Shown: positions 1-7,210 of the stretch, piece after piece
Numbering within the stretch: the stretch's first letter is position 1
How the letters are laid out: each line of letters starts with the position of its first letter
NCBI GenBank assembly: GCA_035570275.1
Contig: DATMNI010000322.1
Location: forward strand, 1 to 13,023
Direction: 5' to 3'
From: DATMNI01 sp035570275
GTDB lineage: Bacteria; Acidobacteriota; Terriglobia; Bryobacterales; Bryobacteraceae
Length of the DNA: 13,023 bases
The notes under the pieces: generated by a model
Told to the model about the DNA's origin: nothing
The model's database searches: none
Seen by the model: only the letters and a program-made list of their open reading frames with translations
Translations under genes and position numbers: made by a program

Positions 1-181
1 AAGATCCGCGGACCTCGCGGTTGGCCCCATTTCCAACGAAATACCTGCCCCGCGAATCTGCCCGCCGCCTCTATCGGCCCGGTTCACCAACTTTTGCGCC
101 CTTCGGGCCAGCGGACAAGCTTGGTATGCGAAGTTCCTGGGCATCGGCCTGGCGGCGCCATGCACAGCCGCCGCAAGATGA

Positions 182-187
182 TACACT
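182..187 (+). promoter_or_regulatory. Possible -10 element for the sugar operon
   Basis: A TACACT hexamer inside GATACACT lies 18 bases before the GTG start of the acetyltransferase/ketoisomerase gene. The same octamer lies before nadE on the other strand. No convincing -35 box stands 16-18 bases upstream, and the implied leader is only about a dozen bases long. Weak pattern evidence only. Confidence 0.25.
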
Positions 188-205
188 CGATCTGAAGCCG
201 TTTCC

Positions 206-1171
206 GTGGCATTTTTCCAGCACAGCACCGCAATTGTGGAAACCGGATGTGTCGGCGAAGGTACGCGGATCTGGGCATTCGCGCACGTGCTGCCGGGGGC
301 GAAAATCGGCCGCGAGTGCAATATCTGCGACCACACCTTCGTCGAGGGCGGCGTCACCATCGGCGACCGCGTCACCATCAAGTGCGGCGTGCAACTCTGG
401 GATGGCGTGCGCATCGAAGACGACGTGTTCATCGGGCCCAACGCCACTTTCACCAACGACCCCTTTCCGCGAAGCCGGCGCCGCCCGGCCGCGTTCCTGC
501 CGACGCTGGTGAAGAAGGGCGCTTCCATCGGCGCCAATGCCACCATTCTTCCGGGAGTCACCATTGAGGAGAATGTGATGGTCGGGGCCGGAGCCGTGGT
601 CACGCGCAACGTTCCCAGGAACGCCATCGTGGTGGGCAACCCGGCGCAGATTGTCAGCTACGTGGATACCGAGCGCGCCGTGGCGCCCGCCGGGGAAGCG
701 GCTGAGAGCGGCCCCCGGCAAACCCTCGTCGAAGGAGTGATTCTCCACCGGTTGCCGATGGCGGGCGACTTGCGCGGGCTGCTCTCCGTCGGGGAAGTGG
801 GCCGCCAGATTCCATTCGAAGTGCAGCGCTACTTCCTGGTTTACGATGTCCCCACCGAGCAGGTGCGCGGCGAACATGCCCATCGCACGCTTCACCAGTT
901 TCTGGCTTGCGTTCACGGCCGGTGCCTGGTGGTGGCCGACGATGGCGCCCATCGCCAGGAATTCATTCTGGACTCGCCACATACGGCGCTGTATCTGCCG
1001 CCGATGACCTGGGCTGTACAGTATAAGTATTCACGCGATGCGGTGCTGCTGGCGCTGGCGTCCGGCCCGTACGATGCGGCCGACTACATTCGGGACTACG
1101 CCGAGTTCCTGGCGCTCAAGCAGCGGGGCGAGCAGCGGGGCCGGGAACTGGGCGAGCAGCGGGACCAGTAG
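206..1171 (+). CDS. Bifunctional TDP-sugar N-acetyltransferase / 3,4-ketoisomerase (WxcM/FdtD-like)
   Basis: This 321-residue cytoplasmic protein joins two enzymes of nucleotide-sugar synthesis. Residues 1-155 are a left-handed beta-helix acetyltransferase with hexapeptide repeats: the opening GEGTRIWAFAHV, then FTNDPFPRSR at 82-91, and the closing GAGAVVTRNVP and VVGNPAQIV. Residues ~172-305 are a cupin-type sugar 3,4-ketoisomerase with the RGEHAH metal/active-site motif (H224, H226), followed by QFLACVHGRC and a YIRDYAEFL end. In the family, the isomerase converts TDP-4-keto-6-deoxyglucose to the 3-keto form. A transaminase then acts, and the acetyltransferase caps the amine, giving TDP-Fuc3NAc or TDP-Qui3NAc. 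Fused forms are known (Xanthomonas WxcM, Shewanella FdtD). The GTG start is forced: an in-frame TGA lies at 179-181 and no other start codon falls between. The last ~17 residues are a low-complexity Gln/Arg/Glu tail. Which sugar is made cannot be told from sequence. Confidence 0.9.
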   Translation: MAFFQHSTAIVETGCVGEGTRIWAFAHVLPGAKIGRECNICDHTFVEGGVTIGDRVTIKCGVQLWDGVRIEDDVFIGPNATFTNDPFPRSRRRPAAFLPTLVKKGASIGANATILPGVTIEENVMVGAGAVVTRNVPRNAIVVGNPAQIVSYVDTERAVAPAGEAAESGPRQTLVEGVILHRLPMAGDLRGLLSVGEVGRQIPFEVQRYFLVYDVPTEQVRGEHAHRTLHQFLACVHGRCLVVADDGAHRQEFILDSPHTALYLPPMTWAVQYKYSRDAVLLALASGPYDAADYIRDYAEFLALKQRGEQRGRELGEQRDQ

Positions 1172-1182
1172 CGGGAATAACC

Positions 1183-2352
1183 GTGGCGCGAACCGATTGG
1201 GTCCCGATGAACGATTTCGAGCGCCAATGGCAGGATACCCGCGAGGACGCCCTGCGCGCCTTCACCCGCGTGGGCGAGAGCGGATGGTACATCACCGCCC
1301 GCGAGCTGGCCGAATTCGAACGGGCGCTGGCTGCGCTGTGGACGCTGCGACATTGCGCCGGCGTGGCCAGCGGCCTGGATGCCATCGAAGTCGCTCTGAA
1401 GGCGCTGGGCTGCCGGCCGGGAGACCGGGTGCTGACGACGCCGCTTTCGGCCTTTGCCACCACGCTCGCCATTGCCAAATTGGGCGCCATCCCGGTGTTC
1501 GTGGATACCGATGCCTTCGGCCTGCTCGATCTGGACCGGTGCGGCCAACTGCTGAGCCAGCGGCCGGAGATCCGCTTCCTGGTTCCCGTACACCTTTATG
1601 GAAACGCCTTGGACCTGGCCAAACTGGCAAGGCTGAAGGAGCGCTTCGAACTGACGGTGGTGGAGGACTGCGCGCAATCCATCCTGGCCGGGTATCTTGG
1701 CACCGCTCACAAAGATCCGGGCGTCGGCCACCAAGCTCAAGCCGCCATGACCGGCACGGTTGGCCAGTGCGCCGCCACCAGTTTCTATCCGACGAAAAAC
1801 CTGGGGGCCATGGGCGACGGCGGCGCCATTCTGACCGACGATCCCGAGGTGGACGGCCGCGTTCGGGCGCTGCGCGATTACGGCCAGTCCGCCCGGTACC
1901 GGCACGACTTGGTAGGCTATAACAGCCGGTTGGACGAACTGCAGGCGGCGCTGTTGCACCACGCGTACCTGGGCAGGCTGGCCGGATGGACGGCGCGCCG
2001 GCGCGAGATCGCCGCGCGCTATCTGGCCGGCATCGCGCATCTAAGAATCCGGCTCATCGGGACGCCGGCGGGGTCGCACTCCTGCTTTCACCTGTTCCCG
2101 GTCACGGTGGAACCGGAGCGCAAGCCGGCGTTCCTGGAGCATCTCAGGCAAAATGGAGTCGGCAGCGGCGAGCACTACCCCGTGGCGATTCCGGACCAGA
2201 AAGCCATGGCACAGATTCCCCATGAGGTGGCGGACAACTGTGCCAATGCGCGGCGCTTCGCGGCCGGCGAGGTGTCGCTGCCGATCCATGCCTACATGCA
2301 AGACGACGAGGTGGCGCGCGTGATCGCCGCCTGCAACGGGTGGGGCGCCTGA
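1183..2352 (+). CDS. DegT/DnrJ/EryC1/StrS-family PLP-dependent sugar aminotransferase (FdtB/QdtB-like)
   Basis: A 389-residue fold-type I aminotransferase that should place an amino group on C3 of the keto-sugar made by the upstream ketoisomerase. Visible motifs: ASGLDAIEVAL (62-72) for phosphate binding, TPLSAFAT (86-93), VVEDCAQ (159-165) with the Asp that contacts the PLP ring nitrogen, and SFYPTKNLGAMGDGG (200-214) with Schiff-base lysine K205. Next is YNSRLDELQAALL, typical of the family. About ten extra residues lie between EDCAQ and the lysine motif (around 175-190) compared with common members. The GTG start lies 11 bases after the previous stop, with a weak GCGGGA upstream. ATG at 1207 is an alternative but has no better ribosome site. 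The pairing with a WxcM-like protein strongly supports the 3-amino-sugar role. Exact substrate is inferred. Confidence 0.92.
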   Translation: MARTDWVPMNDFERQWQDTREDALRAFTRVGESGWYITARELAEFERALAALWTLRHCAGVASGLDAIEVALKALGCRPGDRVLTTPLSAFATTLAIAKLGAIPVFVDTDAFGLLDLDRCGQLLSQRPEIRFLVPVHLYGNALDLAKLARLKERFELTVVEDCAQSILAGYLGTAHKDPGVGHQAQAAMTGTVGQCAATSFYPTKNLGAMGDGGAILTDDPEVDGRVRALRDYGQSARYRHDLVGYNSRLDELQAALLHHAYLGRLAGWTARRREIAARYLAGIAHLRIRLIGTPAGSHSCFHLFPVTVEPERKPAFLEHLRQNGVGSGEHYPVAIPDQKAMAQIPHEVADNCANARRFAAGEVSLPIHAYMQDDEVARVIAACNGWGA

Positions 2353-3305
2353 TGATGCCGGTGCCGCTCGCGGCGTCGCTGTCGCTGGTCATCCCGGTTT
2401 ACCAGAACGAGCCGAACCTGGAACGGCTGCTCAGCGAGTTGGCCAGTCTGAAGCAGCGTCTGGAAGGCGAGTTGGAGGTTGTCTTTGTTGTGGATGGCAG
2501 CCCGGACCGCTCGCTCCACATCCTGCGTCAGCGCCTTCCTGCGGCGCCTTTTCCCTCGCGGCTGATTTCGCTGAGCCGCAACTTCGGTTCTTTTTCGGCC
2601 ATTGCGGCGGGATTGGAAGCCGGCTCCGGCGACTATTTTGCGGTGCTGGCGGCCGACCTGCAGGAGCCTCCGGAATTGATCGCGGAATTCCACCGGATTC
2701 TGTCGCGCCGCCAGGCCGATATCGTCTTCGGATGCCGGGCGCGCCGCTCCGATCCCTGGCTTTCGGAGCTGTTTTCGCGGCTGTTCTGGTGGGTGTACGG
2801 GGCCTTCATCGTGGCGGAGATGCCCAAGGGCGGGATCGATGTTTTCGGCTGCACCCGGCAGGTGCGCGACTGTCTGCTGAGTTGCACCGAAGCCGACACC
2901 AACCTGATCGCCCTGCTGATTTGGATCGGTTTCCGCCGGATGTTCGTGCCCTATGACCGGCAGGCCAGAACGGCGGGCAAGAGCGCCTGGACCCTTCGCA
3001 AGAAACTCAAATACTCCTTTGACAGCATTTTCAACTTCACGGATTTGCCGATCCAGCTTCTGCTGAGTGTGGGGGCCGGCGGCATCGCGGTAGGGACGGT
3101 GTTCGCCTGCGTACTCATTTTTTCGAAGCTGACCGGGCGGATCCCGGTGCCCGGCTACAGCGCCATCGTACTGGCAATTATCTTCTTCGGCAGCCTTACC
3201 AGCCTGGGTTTGGGAATCATCGGACAATATCTGTGGCTGACGCTGCAAAACGCCAGGAAGCGGCCGAAGTATATTGTGGCGACGGCCGAGCGTTATCCGG
3301 AATAG
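2352..3305 (+). CDS. Family 2 glycosyltransferase, polyprenyl-phosphate type, with two C-terminal membrane helices
   Basis: 317 residues, related to GtrB/ArnC/dolichol-phosphate mannosyltransferase-like enzymes, which transfer a sugar from a nucleotide donor to undecaprenyl phosphate at the inner membrane. The GT-A domain opens with LSLVIPVYQNE, then VVDGSPDRS (46-54), LSRNFGSFSAI (73-83) and AADLQEPPE (100-108). The conserved GKSAWTLRKKLKYSFDSI block lies at 209-226. Membrane helices are at about 236-259 and 269-294, followed by the IGQYL...RPKYIV ending typical of the family. The start chosen is the ATG at 2352, which overlaps the upstream TGA (TGATG) and follows GGTGGGG. The in-frame GTG at 2340 is an alternative. 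Translational coupling to the aminotransferase is likely. Odd: the usual DADLQ donor motif reads AADLQ here. Third gene of the amino-sugar operon; the real donor is unknown. Confidence 0.9.
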   Translation: MMPVPLAASLSLVIPVYQNEPNLERLLSELASLKQRLEGELEVVFVVDGSPDRSLHILRQRLPAAPFPSRLISLSRNFGSFSAIAAGLEAGSGDYFAVLAADLQEPPELIAEFHRILSRRQADIVFGCRARRSDPWLSELFSRLFWWVYGAFIVAEMPKGGIDVFGCTRQVRDCLLSCTEADTNLIALLIWIGFRRMFVPYDRQARTAGKSAWTLRKKLKYSFDSIFNFTDLPIQLLLSVGAGGIAVGTVFACVLIFSKLTGRIPVPGYSAIVLAIIFFGSLTSLGLGIIGQYLWLTLQNARKRPKYIVATAERYPE

Positions 3306-3389
3306 CGGAACGAATAGCCCTATAGTTGCGTCACAATTCGTCCTTGCTCGGGGCCTGGAATATTAATGTGCCGCTTCGGCGAAACGTCG

Positions 3390-4001
3390 TCAGGTCGATT
3401 GGCGTCGGCGAGGGAGTCCCTCTGGCGAGGCCTCGGCTCCAGGTGGTTCACGGAACGGTTCAACAGAAATGCATTCGTAACACACGTTCAGGACGATCAG
3501 GTATTCTGTACCGCCCGGCGCTTGGAGAGCCACGCGGTCGCCCGCTGCCGACTTCATCAACGCGCGCCCCAGAGGCGACACCCAACTGATGTGGTTGCGG
3601 TTGAGATCGACCTCGTCGGTGCCCACGATGCTCACCACTCGCTCCGCTCCTGCGGCATTGGCATAGCGCACGGTCGCTCCGAAGAATGCCCGCGTCGCCG
3701 CCTGCCCCGCTCTCGGTTTTTCCGGGTCCACCACTTCCGCGGCATCGATTCGCTTCGTGAGAAAGCGAATCCGCCCATCGATCTGGCGCAGCCTCCGCTT
3801 GCCGTACTGATAGTCGGCGTTTTCACTGCGATCGCCGTTGCTCGCAGCCCACGCCACCACCTTCGTCACGGCCGGGCGTTCCCTGGTGAGCAGAAACCGG
3901 TATTCCTCTTTGAGGCGCTGCAGCCCACTCGGCGTTATGTAGTTCTTGCCTGGCATCGCGGCCTCGTCTTCTTGCGGTTTTCTCGTAAACCCTTTTCGCA
4001 T
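3390..4001 (-). CDS. greB: Transcription elongation factor GreB
   Basis: A 203-residue Gre factor that enters the RNA polymerase secondary channel and stimulates cleavage of backtracked RNA. The N-terminal coiled-coil (about 20-92) carries KNYITPSGLQRLKEE and the tip motif GDRSENADYQYGKRRLR (56-72), with the acidic tip residues D57 and E60 equivalent to the catalytic pair of E. coli GreB. The FKBP-like C-terminal domain includes FFGATVRY, IVGTDEVD and ISWVSPLGRALM. GreB rather than GreA is supported by the RPAVTKVVAWAAS and QYGKRRLR sequences. The start at 4001 gives MRKGFTRKP, a known GreB opening, and has AAGGG seven bases upstream. An upstream in-frame start at 4040 would add 13 residues without a better site. 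A ~25-residue polar tail (178-203) extends past the usual domain end. Convergent with the glycosyltransferase, with 84 bases between stops. Confidence 0.95.
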   Translation of the reverse strand: MRKGFTRKPQEDEAAMPGKNYITPSGLQRLKEEYRFLLTRERPAVTKVVAWAASNGDRSENADYQYGKRRLRQIDGRIRFLTKRIDAAEVVDPEKPRAGQAATRAFFGATVRYANAAGAERVVSIVGTDEVDLNRNHISWVSPLGRALMKSAAGDRVALQAPGGTEYLIVLNVCYECISVEPFREPPGAEASPEGLPRRRQST

Positions 4002-4320
4002 ATCGTAGCCCTTCAAGCGCGAATCCAGTGGCTGCCACAAGGCTCTCAGGAAATGATAGTGCCATGCCTGTTCATACGTTGTCGCCTCGATTCTGCTCTG
4101 AAATGGCGCAACGCCCCAAAAGAGCTTGTCGACCAGGCGCGGATTTGCTCTGAATGATCTCCGTATCCTCGCGTCTTCATATTCGCAGCAGTACGTTACT
4201 GATCCTATCCATCATCTCGGAGAAGTGCCGGCGAAGGCATGGTGAGCGCGGAATTATTCGCGCAAAGTCGCCTTGTGTTTACGAACCGTTTGACTTGCGA
4301 TTCAAGCTGGCTCACTGCCG
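4002..4320. other. Gene-free stretch upstream of greB
   Basis: No reading frame here resembles a protein family on either strand. The 40 bases next to greB hold its ribosome site and presumably its promoter, but no clear -35/-10 pair is seen. A small hairpin (stem GCGCG/CGCGC) lies at 4246-4263. A sampled line (4261-4320) is about 53% GC, against about 70% in a sampled line of greB. Confidence 0.5.
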
Positions 4321-4436
4321 TTATTCCTGTCGAACAATCGGCATCCGCCATCCGGTGCCAAACGCGCGGTGTCACCTGGAGGACCGGCGCGGCTTGCCTG
4401 CGCTTGAACTCGTCCATGCGGAACCACCGCGGCACC
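4321..4436 (-). pseudogene. Decayed duplicate of the nadE 3' end
   Basis: This segment aligns base for base with the last ~115 bases of the intact nadE (5471-5588), in the same orientation, at about 85-88% identity by eye. The translated part reads RMDEFKRRQAAPVLQVT against RMAEFKRKQAAPVLKVT in NadE. A two-base loss near 4368-4370 shifts the frame, so the conserved FGTGWRMPIVRQE ending is out of frame. A stop triplet (TAA) is still present at the equivalent position. Nothing upstream of the segment matches nadE, so it is a fragment rather than a complete second gene. It lies between greB and the secreted-protein gene. Confidence 0.85.
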
Positions 4437-4516
4437 CCGAATTGTATTGCACAAATTGGTTTGCGGCCGTTACGCGAAGTCTTTCGCCCCACTGGTAAGC
4501 TTGGATCGGAGGAATC

Positions 4517-5365
4517 ATGCGGGTTCTACTCATCCTGGTGGTGGCTGTCGCTCATGCGATCGCCCAAAGTCCGGTAGTGCAGCTCACGAACGCGACCCGT
4601 CCTGCCCGCAACGATTTTCAGATCGGCGATCGCTATGAGATTGTGATTACGGCTGCGGCCGGGCAGCCGGTGAGCATCAGAACGACCATGAAGGGACGGA
4701 CGAACTGGGGCCCCGTCATTGGTTGGACCGACCTGGGCGGCCGATGGTCGGCGACAGGGCAGTTCGAAAAGGGCGACTTTGGCGATTGGAGCCAGGTCTG
4801 GACCGTCGGGGGCAAGCTGGCCAAACCCGCTATCCAGTTCTACGTGGGCGCGCCATGCCTGCAGGGAGGGCAGAGTTTCGCGCTAGTGAGCGGCCCTAAC
4901 ACGGTCCTGACCTGCGAGACCGCGGAGGGACGCCAGACGTTCGCAACCCCCTTCGATACCGACCCTTTCCGGACGCCTGACGGCAGAGTGGTCCCTGGAC
5001 GCATGCAGCCGAACATGACACCGGAGCAATACCACGCGGAGATCCTCCAAGACCTCATTACCAGTCGAGGAAAGGAAATGGGGGCGGTCCATATCTCACT
5101 CCAATCTTCGAGGGGCGGGCTTGGGGACGAAGCTGGGGATCTAATCATGAACCTGGTAGGTGTCAACGCGCTAAACGAAGACGAAACGCGGAATGTGCTC
5201 TCCATCATGCGCGCTGTGTTTGAAAAGCCGGAAAGCATCCCGCAAGCGGCGAAGGACCCGTCCAGAACTTTACGCTTGCTGCGAAACCTGGCGGATTCGA
5301 CGGACCAGCAAAGCTTGAAACAGCAGATTGCCGAGACCATGGCATACGTTCAGGCCCATCCTTAA
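4517..5365 (+). CDS. Secreted protein of unknown function, acidobacterial type
   Basis: 282 residues with a clear signal peptide (MRVLLILVVAVAHAIAQ, likely cleaved after AIAQ), so exported. The mature N-terminal part (about 18-112) looks like a beta-rich module with many tryptophans: ITAAAGQPVSIRTT, then TNWGPVIGWTDLGGRWSATG (62-81) and GDFGDWSQVWTVGGKL (86-101). I recall similar modules in secreted Solibacter proteins, but no function is known to me. Two cysteines (C114, C133) could form a disulphide. The C-terminal part (~168-282) is predicted helical and acidic, with no recognisable catalytic motif. Start: GGAGG at 4508-4512, four bases before the ATG, a strong though close site. The gene stands alone between the nadE remnant and intact nadE. 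Sampled lines are 53-63% GC, below the flanking biosynthetic genes, which fits recent acquisition. Confidence 0.75.
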   Translation: MRVLLILVVAVAHAIAQSPVVQLTNATRPARNDFQIGDRYEIVITAAAGQPVSIRTTMKGRTNWGPVIGWTDLGGRWSATGQFEKGDFGDWSQVWTVGGKLAKPAIQFYVGAPCLQGGQSFALVSGPNTVLTCETAEGRQTFATPFDTDPFRTPDGRVVPGRMQPNMTPEQYHAEILQDLITSRGKEMGAVHISLQSSRGGLGDEAGDLIMNLVGVNALNEDETRNVLSIMRAVFEKPESIPQAAKDPSRTLRLLRNLADSTDQQSLKQQIAETMAYVQAHP

Positions 5366-5371
5366 GGCGAT

Positions 5372-5442
5372 CCAGGACAACGTGTCCCGGAACTTTGTCA
5401 AACAAAGGAGTTAGCGTCCAATTCCAGGACAATTTGTCCCGG
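5372..5442. repeat. Pair of directly repeated palindromic motifs
   Basis: Two copies of a 19-base near-palindrome, ccaggacaaNNtgtcccgg, lie at 5372-5390 and 5424-5442, spaced 52 bases start to start. The second contains a perfect GGACAA-T-TTGTCC inverted repeat, and the first has five-base arms. A smaller inverted repeat (CTTTG/CAAAG, 5393-5407) lies between them. They sit between the convergent ends of the secreted-protein gene and nadE. They could be protein-binding sites, a transposon-end remnant, or a terminator region; no long U-tract favours a simple terminator. Confidence 0.7.
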
Positions 5443-5470
5443 TTGGGTATGCCAGCCTGATTCGGCGGCT

Positions 5471-7135
5471 CTATTCCTGCCGGACAATCGGCATCCGCCA
5501 GCCGGTGCCAAACGCGCGCGACGTCACCTTGAGCACCGGCGCCGCCTGCTTGCGCTTGAACTCGGCCATGCGGACCAGCCGCAGCACCCGGCGCACGGTC
5601 TGTTCATCGTACCCGGCGGCGATGATCTCTTCCGCCGACCGGCATTGCTCCACGTGCAGTTCCAGAATTTCGTCCAGCAGATCGTAAGGCGGCAGGCTGT
5701 CCTGATCTTTCTGATCGGGACGCAATTCCGCCGAAGGCGCTTTCTGCAGGATGGCTTCGGGGATGTCCGCTTTGCGCCGGTTGCGCCACCGCGCCACCCG
5801 GTACACCATCATCTTCGGCAGGTCCGCGATCACCGCCAGGCCGCCGTTCATGTCGCCGTAGAGAGTGCAGTAGCCCACCGACATTTCGGACTTGTTGCCG
5901 GTGGTCAGCAGCAGCGAACCGAACTTGTTGGACAGCGCCATCAGCAGATTGCCGCGGATGCGCGACTGGATATTCTCCTCGGTCACGTCCGCAGCCAACC
6001 CGCGAAAGATATCGGCCAACACCGTGTCGTAGGTTTTCATGATGCCGGAAATCGCCAGCGTAATCAGCTGGATCCCCAGGTTGCGTGCCACTTCCACGGA
6101 ATCGTCCACGCTCCCCTGGCTTGAGTACGTGGAGGGCATCATCACACCAAGTACGTTCTCCGGGCCCATGGCATCGGCGGCGATGGCGGCCGTGAGCGCC
6201 GAATCGATTCCGCCGGAAAGCCCCAGCAACACTCTGCGGAACCGCGTCTTCCGCGCGTAGTCCCGCACCCCCAGCACGAGGGCGTTCCAAATTTCGGCTT
6301 CCGGTTCGAAATCGTCCGGGGCAATGCTGCCCGTGCCCGCTTCCAGGTCCACGGCTTCCAGGTCCACGGCTTCCAGGTCCACCAGCAGCAGGTCTTCGGC
6401 AAAACCTTTGGCCCGCGCAATCAGGCGCCCCTCCGCATCGAAGGCCGCGCTGCGCCCGTCGAAAATCAGGTCGTCGTTGGCGCCCACCTGGTTGACGATC
6501 GCCATCGGCAGTCCGTACTTGCGCGCCATGTGCCCCAGCATCTGCTCGCGCAGGATCTGCTTTCCCACGTAAAACGGGGATGCCGAAAGGTTGACGATCG
6601 ACTGGGCGCCCGCTTGTGCCAGCGCTTCGATCGGGTCTTGATGGTATCGGCGGCGCTTCCAAAAGTCCCGGTCGTTCCACACGTCTTCGCAAATGCTGAT
6701 GCCGAGGCGGCGGCCCTTCAATTCCAGAATCTGCACGCCCAGGAAGGGTTCGAAGTAGCGGTCTTCGTCGAAGACGTCATACGTGGGCAGCAGGGACTTG
6801 TGGAAGGCCTGCCCCACGGTGCCGTCTTGCAGCAGCACCGCCGAGTTGAATAGGGGCCGGCCCACATCGGACGGGTTCGGCGTGGCCACGCCAACCAATA
6901 ACGGCGGGGCGTCCCGCAGTTCGCCGGCGATGCGCGTGAGCATTTCGCAGCCGCGGCGCACGAAGCCCTGGTTCATCAGCAGGTCGCGAGGCAGGTATCC
7001 CATCAGGGCAAGTTCAGGCGTCACCACCAGGTCCGCGCCTTGTTCCCGCGCCGCCCGGACTCCGCGGATGATCAGCGATGCGTTCCCCTCAAGGTCGCCC
7101 GCTGTTGGGTTGATCTGTAGAAGTGCGATGCGCAA
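5471..7135 (-). CDS. nadE: Glutamine-dependent NAD+ synthetase
   Basis: A 554-residue two-domain cytoplasmic enzyme that makes NAD+ from nicotinate adenine dinucleotide, ATP and glutamine, the last step of NAD synthesis. Residues ~1-250 form the nitrilase-type glutaminase domain with the triad E41 (PELALMGY), K113 (HKSLLPTYDVFDE) and C149 (ISICEDVW). Residues ~285-554 form the synthetase domain with the ATP-pyrophosphatase loop LSGGIDSA (306-313), then MPSTYSSQGSVDDS, NIQSRIRGNLLMALSNK and TTGNKSEMSVGYCTLYGD. Length is normal. Start chosen: TTG at 7135, giving LRIALLQINPTAGD, where the family begins. It is preceded by AGAGGA about ten bases upstream. The open frame continues upstream to 7258, but those codons come from a dispersed repeat. 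The linker carries a tandem VDLEA triplication. The gene's last ~115 bases are duplicated at 4321-4436. Confidence 0.96.
   Translation of the reverse strand: MRIALLQINPTAGDLEGNASLIIRGVRAAREQGADLVVTPELALMGYLPRDLLMNQGFVRRGCEMLTRIAGELRDAPPLLVGVATPNPSDVGRPLFNSAVLLQDGTVGQAFHKSLLPTYDVFDEDRYFEPFLGVQILELKGRRLGISICEDVWNDRDFWKRRRYHQDPIEALAQAGAQSIVNLSASPFYVGKQILREQMLGHMARKYGLPMAIVNQVGANDDLIFDGRSAAFDAEGRLIARAKGFAEDLLLVDLEAVDLEAVDLEAGTGSIAPDDFEPEAEIWNALVLGVRDYARKTRFRRVLLGLSGGIDSALTAAIAADAMGPENVLGVMMPSTYSSQGSVDDSVEVARNLGIQLITLAISGIMKTYDTVLADIFRGLAADVTEENIQSRIRGNLLMALSNKFGSLLLTTGNKSEMSVGYCTLYGDMNGGLAVIADLPKMMVYRVARWRNRRKADIPEAILQKAPSAELRPDQKDQDSLPPYDLLDEILELHVEQCRSAEEIIAAGYDEQTVRRVLRLVRMAEFKRKQAAPVLKVTSRAFGTGWRMPIVRQE
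6341..6382 (-). repeat. 15-bp tandem repeat inside nadE, 2.8 copies
   Basis: Two exact copies of ttccaggtccacggc plus 12 bases of a third encode VDLEA-VDLEA-VDLEA on the minus strand, in the linker between the glutaminase and synthetase domains. The unit length keeps the frame, so copy-number change would lengthen or shorten the linker by five residues without breaking the gene. Confidence 0.95.
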
Positions 7136-7157
7136 ACCAATCCGTCCTCTTAAGACC

Positions 7158-7163
7158 AGTGTA
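7158..7163 (-). promoter_or_regulatory. Possible -10 element for nadE
   Basis: On the minus strand GATACACT stands 22 bases before the TTG start of nadE, with TACACT as a candidate -10. The same octamer precedes the sugar operon at 180-187. No good -35 box is visible. If used, the leader would be very short and would contain the AGAGGA ribosome site. Confidence 0.3.
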
Positions 7164-7210
7164 TCGTGGGGCAGGCTGGATGCCTTGTTCGTGGGGCAGT
7201 TTGTGAACCT

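Noticed and set aside
71..982. 303-codon minus-strand frame opposite the acetyltransferase/ketoisomerase
   Set aside because: It is antisense to a gene with clear domain motifs and its His/Arg/Ala/Gly-rich translation matches no family; long antisense frames are expected at high GC.
2292..3248. 318-codon minus-strand frame opposite the glycosyltransferase
   Set aside because: Low-complexity Arg/Gln/His translation with no motif, fully covered by the well-supported plus-strand gene.
3366..4157. 263-codon plus-strand frame opposite greB
   Set aside because: Antisense to a clear GreB, with no family resemblance or ribosome site.
5604..6692. 362-codon minus-strand frame inside nadE
   Set aside because: Shifted frame of a gene whose catalytic motifs are all in the other frame.
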